A stretch of DNA of 64,000 nt from Niveibacterium microcysteis (GTDB lineage Bacteria > Pseudomonadota > Gammaproteobacteria > Burkholderiales > Rhodocyclaceae). The notes beneath the pieces were generated by a model. It was given only the letters and a program-made list of their open reading frames with translations, searched no databases and had not been told where the DNA came from. The stretch spans positions 3,100,001 through 3,164,000 of the forward strand of contig NZ_CP071060.1 in the NCBI RefSeq assembly GCF_017161445.1. The letters run 5' to 3'. Made by a program: the position numbers and the translations under genes. This document shows, piece after piece, positions 60,408 to 64,000 of this stretch (positions within the stretch are counted from its first letter, which is position 1; each line of letters opens with the position of its first letter).

Positions 60408-62115
60408 GGGACTCTCCTTCAGCAGCCAGCATTGGTGGCGCAACAAGTGGGGAAAGCGGCGCCAAGGCGACACGATTGCGGCCGTCGCGCTTTGCGGCAT
60501 AGAGCGCCGCATCGGCCCGCGCAATCAGGTCCTCGGCGGACAATGCGTCGCTGCTGCTGCTGGCAACGCCGACGCTGCAGCTCATCGCAATCGTTTGCTG
60601 CCACGCGCAGACCGGTTCAGCGGCCACCGCAGCTCGGATCTGCTCGGCGATCGTGCCGGCAACGGGCGCAGCAGCGCCTTGCAGCACGACGAGGAACTCC
60701 TCGCCACCGTATCGCCCCAGGGCATCCGTACGACGCAGCACGCTGCCAACGCGTTTGCACGCTTCGCGCAGGCATGCGTCACCGGCCAGGTGTCCGTGGG
60801 TATCGTTGATCCGCTTGAAATGGTCCAGATCGATGAACAGCACCGACACGGGCTCGCCTGTCTCGCGAAACGCAATGCGGGCAGCGTCAAGCCGTTCGAG
60901 AATCGAACGCCGGTTCAATGCGCCGGTCAGCGCGTCGATCTGGGCTCGTCGCTGCGCTTCACGCAAGGCGTGCCGCATCTCGCGAACGCGGTCGGCTAGC
61001 CCCAACGCGAGCATCACGCCAGCCACCACCATTGAGAGCGGGAACCCGTAGTACAGCAGCGGCCCCGTCTCGGTACCCAGCAGGAAGCTTGCTGTGCGGG
61101 CAAAGGTGAAGCCCTGCATCATCATCCAGGCGAGCAGGAAGAAGGCCGCCGCACGACTGCCGCTACGCCAGCCGAGGAAGCCCGCCGCCAACACCATCGC
61201 AGTCCCGGCCATGACCGTCAGGTTACCCAGCGCCACCAGCACGACCATGCCCGAAGGTGGCACCAGTGGCACGGCGATCAACAACAGGACGTAAGCCCAC
61301 TGCAGCGCGGCGAAGCTGCGATCAAGCCTTGGCGCGATGCGCCCGATATCCACCATCCGGCGCGCGAACATCGATGCGCAGAGCGCACCGAGCCCTGCGA
61401 ACAGATTGACGAGCCGGCCACCAATCGGCAGCAATGCATCCATGCCAGGCAGCGACAGACCTTCGCCAAAGACCATTGCAACGTAGAAGCCCTGGCATGC
61501 GACCACCGACGAGAACAGCAGGAAGAGGGATTCGCGCAGCATCAGCCACACACAAACACCACACAGCGCAAGCGTCAGCAAGGCACCGAAGGTACCGATC
61601 GCCAGCCGCACATGGGTCAGCGATGCGGCCTCGGCTGCGTCACGCGTCTCGATCGAAAGGACCGGGCGCATCTGGGTCGGCTCGCCGCCAGGCTCCGCCA
61701 GCAAGTAGATCGGCACACCCACGCGCGGAGCCACGAGAGGAAAGATCATCAGACCGCGCGTCAGGTGCGCGGGGTAATCAGCTCGCAGTGCCCCCAGCTT
61801 AGTGGCGGCGGAACCGTCGCCAGGAAAGACCGTCAGCACCTGAAAGCGCGTCTGTCGAACAACGAGCGCTGGCGACGCATCGGTCGGCCAATCCTGCATT
61901 GGCACAACGCGGAACCAGGTTGGTCGATCGAGATCTCGCAACGCGGTGGTATCGGCCAAGGCAAAGCGATCGTCGAGCTTGCCGGCACGTATCGTTGCTT
62001 CTGACGCAGCCAGGTCCGGCGGCAAACGTTCAAGGCGAAATGCCAAACCTGCCGCATCGGCAATCATGGGGCACAACCAGCACACCAAGCACAGCAGGCG
62101 GAACAGGCACGACAT
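60400..62115 (-). CDS. Membrane-bound diguanylate cyclase (7TMR-DISM-type sensor with GGDEF)
   Basis: A 571-residue protein. A signal peptide (MSCLFRLLCLVCWLCPMIADAA) and periplasmic sensor of about 150 residues precede seven hydrophobic helices, then a GGDEF domain. The active site is GGEEF (470-474), with the inhibitory I-site RRTD at 461-464, five residues upstream, both intact. It should make c-di-GMP in response to an extracytoplasmic cue. ATG 62115 gives the signal peptide; an earlier in-frame ATG adds non-conserved sequence. It shares eight bases with the downstream YiiX-like gene. Confidence 0.9.
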   Translation of the reverse strand: MSCLFRLLCLVCWLCPMIADAAGLAFRLERLPPDLAASEATIRAGKLDDRFALADTTALRDLDRPTWFRVVPMQDWPTDASPALVVRQTRFQVLTVFPGDGSAATKLGALRADYPAHLTRGLMIFPLVAPRVGVPIYLLAEPGGEPTQMRPVLSIETRDAAEAASLTHVRLAIGTFGALLTLALCGVCVWLMLRESLFLLFSSVVACQGFYVAMVFGEGLSLPGMDALLPIGGRLVNLFAGLGALCASMFARRMVDIGRIAPRLDRSFAALQWAYVLLLIAVPLVPPSGMVVLVALGNLTVMAGTAMVLAAGFLGWRSGSRAAAFFLLAWMMMQGFTFARTASFLLGTETGPLLYYGFPLSMVVAGVMLALGLADRVREMRHALREAQRRAQIDALTGALNRRSILERLDAARIAFRETGEPVSVLFIDLDHFKRINDTHGHLAGDACLREACKRVGSVLRRTDALGRYGGEEFLVVLQGAAAPVAGTIAEQIRAAVAAEPVCAWQQTIAMSCSVGVASSSSDALSAEDLIARADAALYAAKRDGRNRVALAPLSPLVAPPMLAAEGESLA

Positions 62116-62193
62116 TGCTGAGACACCGGATAGACCAACGCCAAAGTCTAGGCGAGCGCAAGGTGTCCACACCCCTGTTGGCGCAAAAGATCC

Positions 62194-63918
62194 TCAGGCT
62201 TCGGGGCCCCGGTGATGAAGATGCCGCTTGCCGGCTTTGTTCGGATGACGTGCCGGCTCTGCATGGCGCTCGCCCACCAGCGCGCGACGCGGCGATTCGC
62301 GAGCAAGTCGCACGCAGGTGGCGATGACACCCGCAAGTGGCGGCGGAATGCTGGCGGGGCCGCGGATTGCAACTTCCGCGAGAATCGCGAAGGCGAGGCC
62401 CGGCTTGGAGTGCCGGCCGATCGCGCGATCAATCACCTTGTGCGGTGTGCCAGACGCAGTCGGCGGAGCGCCCGCGGCGTGGCGGTAAACCGAGTCAAAG
62501 CCGTGGCTCCAGAAGCAGTGCTCGATGTCCTTCTCATGCAGCAAGGTCAGCCGCTCGGCGAGCGGATCGCTGCCGAGGTGGCGGCGCGCCGCTTCGCCGT
62601 AGGCCAACCCGGAGCGGTCGCCATCAGCGAGCACATGCCACTGAATACGAAGCGCCTGCGCCATCTTGATCAACGGGTCGAGGCCGCATTGCGCGAATTC
62701 GACACAGGCGATGCCCTCTTGCGCGAAGTCGTAGCCCAAGAAGCGCGCCAGTTCCGATAACACCCAGAACTCGGTTTCGCCTTCGACGAGCAACCAGCAG
62801 CGCGCGAAACTGGCCACCCCGTTGCGCACCCGCAAGTGGTAGCCGAACTTGCGCAGCTCTTCCGGCTTGAAGCGGCTGGTGTCGACCTGGAAGGCACCGA
62901 CCTCGCCTCCGTGTCGCACAAGGCGCCGCTGTGCGCCCAGCGGGGCCGCCGCAAGCAGCTCGCCCGACTGGGTCGTCACGACTTTCTGCAGGCGGATCGG
63001 TTCAAGCAGGCTCCATAGCGCAGCGAGCGTCATCGGGTGCAGATGGGCTTCCGGGTCTTCGATCACCAGCAAGGGGCGGGAATCCGGCGCGAAGGTACCG
63101 GCGCCCTCGCGCACCAGCGCCGCCGCGATCAGCAGCATGGCAATCTTGCGTGATGCGGTACCGGCCACTGGCACGCTACGCATCGGCGCCTCGCCCGGGG
63201 GCAAATCCCCGATCACCGCGGCCAGATGTTCGCGCGAAGGCCCCTCCTCCACGCCAAGGCCTGGCACGCTGCGCAGCAGCAACTGACGTGCTGCCTGATA
63301 GCCGGCGTTGAGGTCATGTTCCGACGCCGCCGAGGCGCCCGCCTCCAGCGCTGCCCAGTAATGACTGACCGCCAGCGCAAGCCGGTCCAGCTCGTTCGAT
63401 CCGTTGGCGCGCGCCGCCAGCGCCGCCCCAACCCCCAGCATGCGGCTGCTGCGGGCCTGGATCAGCGGACACAGGCGACGCACGGCACTGACCAATCCGG
63501 CATCCGCCGCCCGCTCGGCACCTTGCGGCGAGCGCACGACCCAGTGTTGCCGCAGTGTCACTGCGTGAACCCGCAAACCCAGCGAAAAGCCGCGGCAGGT
63601 GCGCGACACCCAGCCGGCCGCGTCCCGCAGTGGCGCGCAGGAGGCTGACTCCCACTCGCCGGGTTCGCGCTCGGCAAACTGCAGATCGATGGCGATTGCG
63701 GCCGGGTGGGCCGCCTCGCGGGAAGGGGTTTGGTGAATGTCGCTGTCGCGGAAGACCGGGGCGCCATCCGGCCAGGGCCCGAGTACCGCGGCAAGGGCAT
63801 CAAGGATTGCCGTCTTGCCGACGTCGTTCTCGCCGATCAGGACTGTGCTTGCGTTAAGGGCTATGCGCACCCGCCCGATCACGCGGAAGTTCTCGATCCG
63901 GATCTCGCTGAGCCACAT
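62194..63918 (-). CDS. OLD-family ATP-dependent endonuclease (ATPase-TOPRIM)
   Basis: A 574-residue AAA ATPase fused to a TOPRIM nuclease. Walker A is GENDVGKT (29-36), Walker B LLVIEDPEAHLHP, and the TOPRIM acidic residues are in LLVEGETEFWVLSEL and VLADGDRSGLAYG. The start MWLSEIRIENFRVIG is typical for OLD proteins. The family includes P2 Old, RecF-like repair factors and nucleases of defence systems such as Gabija. No helicase partner is downstream; upstream lies beyond the window. The 82 bases from 63919 to the window end show nothing. Confidence 0.85.
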   Translation of the reverse strand: MWLSEIRIENFRVIGRVRIALNASTVLIGENDVGKTAILDALAAVLGPWPDGAPVFRDSDIHQTPSREAAHPAAIAIDLQFAEREPGEWESASCAPLRDAAGWVSRTCRGFSLGLRVHAVTLRQHWVVRSPQGAERAADAGLVSAVRRLCPLIQARSSRMLGVGAALAARANGSNELDRLALAVSHYWAALEAGASAASEHDLNAGYQAARQLLLRSVPGLGVEEGPSREHLAAVIGDLPPGEAPMRSVPVAGTASRKIAMLLIAAALVREGAGTFAPDSRPLLVIEDPEAHLHPMTLAALWSLLEPIRLQKVVTTQSGELLAAAPLGAQRRLVRHGGEVGAFQVDTSRFKPEELRKFGYHLRVRNGVASFARCWLLVEGETEFWVLSELARFLGYDFAQEGIACVEFAQCGLDPLIKMAQALRIQWHVLADGDRSGLAYGEAARRHLGSDPLAERLTLLHEKDIEHCFWSHGFDSVYRHAAGAPPTASGTPHKVIDRAIGRHSKPGLAFAILAEVAIRGPASIPPPLAGVIATCVRLARESPRRALVGERHAEPARHPNKAGKRHLHHRGPEA

Positions 63919-64000
63919 GTGCCGATCTCCACGCCAGCAGTGCCGACGCTGCAGATGCAGGCGCCCCTGCGCCGCCCGTCGCTATCCTGAACCGCGCGTC

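Noticed and set aside
1..64000. tRNA, rRNA, riboswitch, CRISPR array or prophage
   Set aside because: I looked for cloverleaf-like segments, repeated spacer structures and phage genes in gaps and found none; a covariance-model scan would be needed to exclude small RNAs.

Overview
The window is high-GC, densely packed bacterial chromosome. The RND efflux set, DAB-type carbon system, minor pilin/PilY1 operon, PEP-CTERM protein and HPr-EI style PTS point to a Gram-negative betaproteobacterium. A Rhodocyclales-type lineage is my best guess, but that placement is inference. I saw no rRNA, tRNA, CRISPR array or intact mobile element.

Layout. 0-4 kb: end of a PTS enzyme I, a GlcNAc-type EIIBC (nagE) with a terminator, an HD hydrolase and a lone GAF protein. 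4.2-10.7 kb: a three-gene RND efflux operon with a divergent AcrR/TtgR-like repressor and a clear palindromic operator. 10.9-12 kb: an exported haem-binding protein. 12.2-18.2 kb: a LysR regulator divergent from dabB-dabA (inorganic carbon accumulation), with a DUF6671 zinc-ribbon gene overlapping the end of dabA. 18.3-21.6 kb: a photolyase, a 50-residue DUF2256 zinc ribbon and an Fe-S photolyase, tightly coupled. 21.7-23.8 kb: a TetR regulator and a DUF4397 lipoprotein. 23.9-24.4 kb: decayed IS3 orfA and pstB fragments. 24.5-32 kb: an AT-richer block with a TonB-like gene and the minor pilin operon fimT-pilV-pilW-pilX-pilY1-pilE. In this block pilY1 is split by a frameshift exactly at a run of eight G.

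32-38.8 kb: LysR, haloacid dehalogenase, malate synthase, PEP-CTERM protein, outer-membrane protein and cardiolipin synthase. 39.2-43.7 kb: a divergent flavin/haem envelope cluster made of a small membrane protein, ApbE, a di-haem peroxidase, a porin and an FMN-binding protein. ApbE should flavinylate the FMN-binding protein, so this looks like one envelope electron-transfer module. 43.7-53 kb: an orphan PP-loop protein, phosphoglucomutase, LysR with a divergent DJ-1/oxidoreductase pair, TMEM175-like and EamA membrane proteins, and an Ada-AlkA fusion overlapping ogt (alkylation repair). 53-64 kb: an intradiol dioxygenase-like lipoprotein, Dyp peroxidase, feoBA under a Fur-box promoter, an NAD(P)-binding protein, a beta-CASP nuclease, a YiiX-like hydrolase overlapping a diguanylate cyclase, and an OLD-family nuclease.

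The strongest leads are the pilY1 poly-G frameshift, the DUF6671 gene attached to dabBA, and the flavin/haem cluster. Start codons were chosen by ribosome-binding sites, overlaps and family N-termini. Family names come from motif recognition by eye, not database searches.
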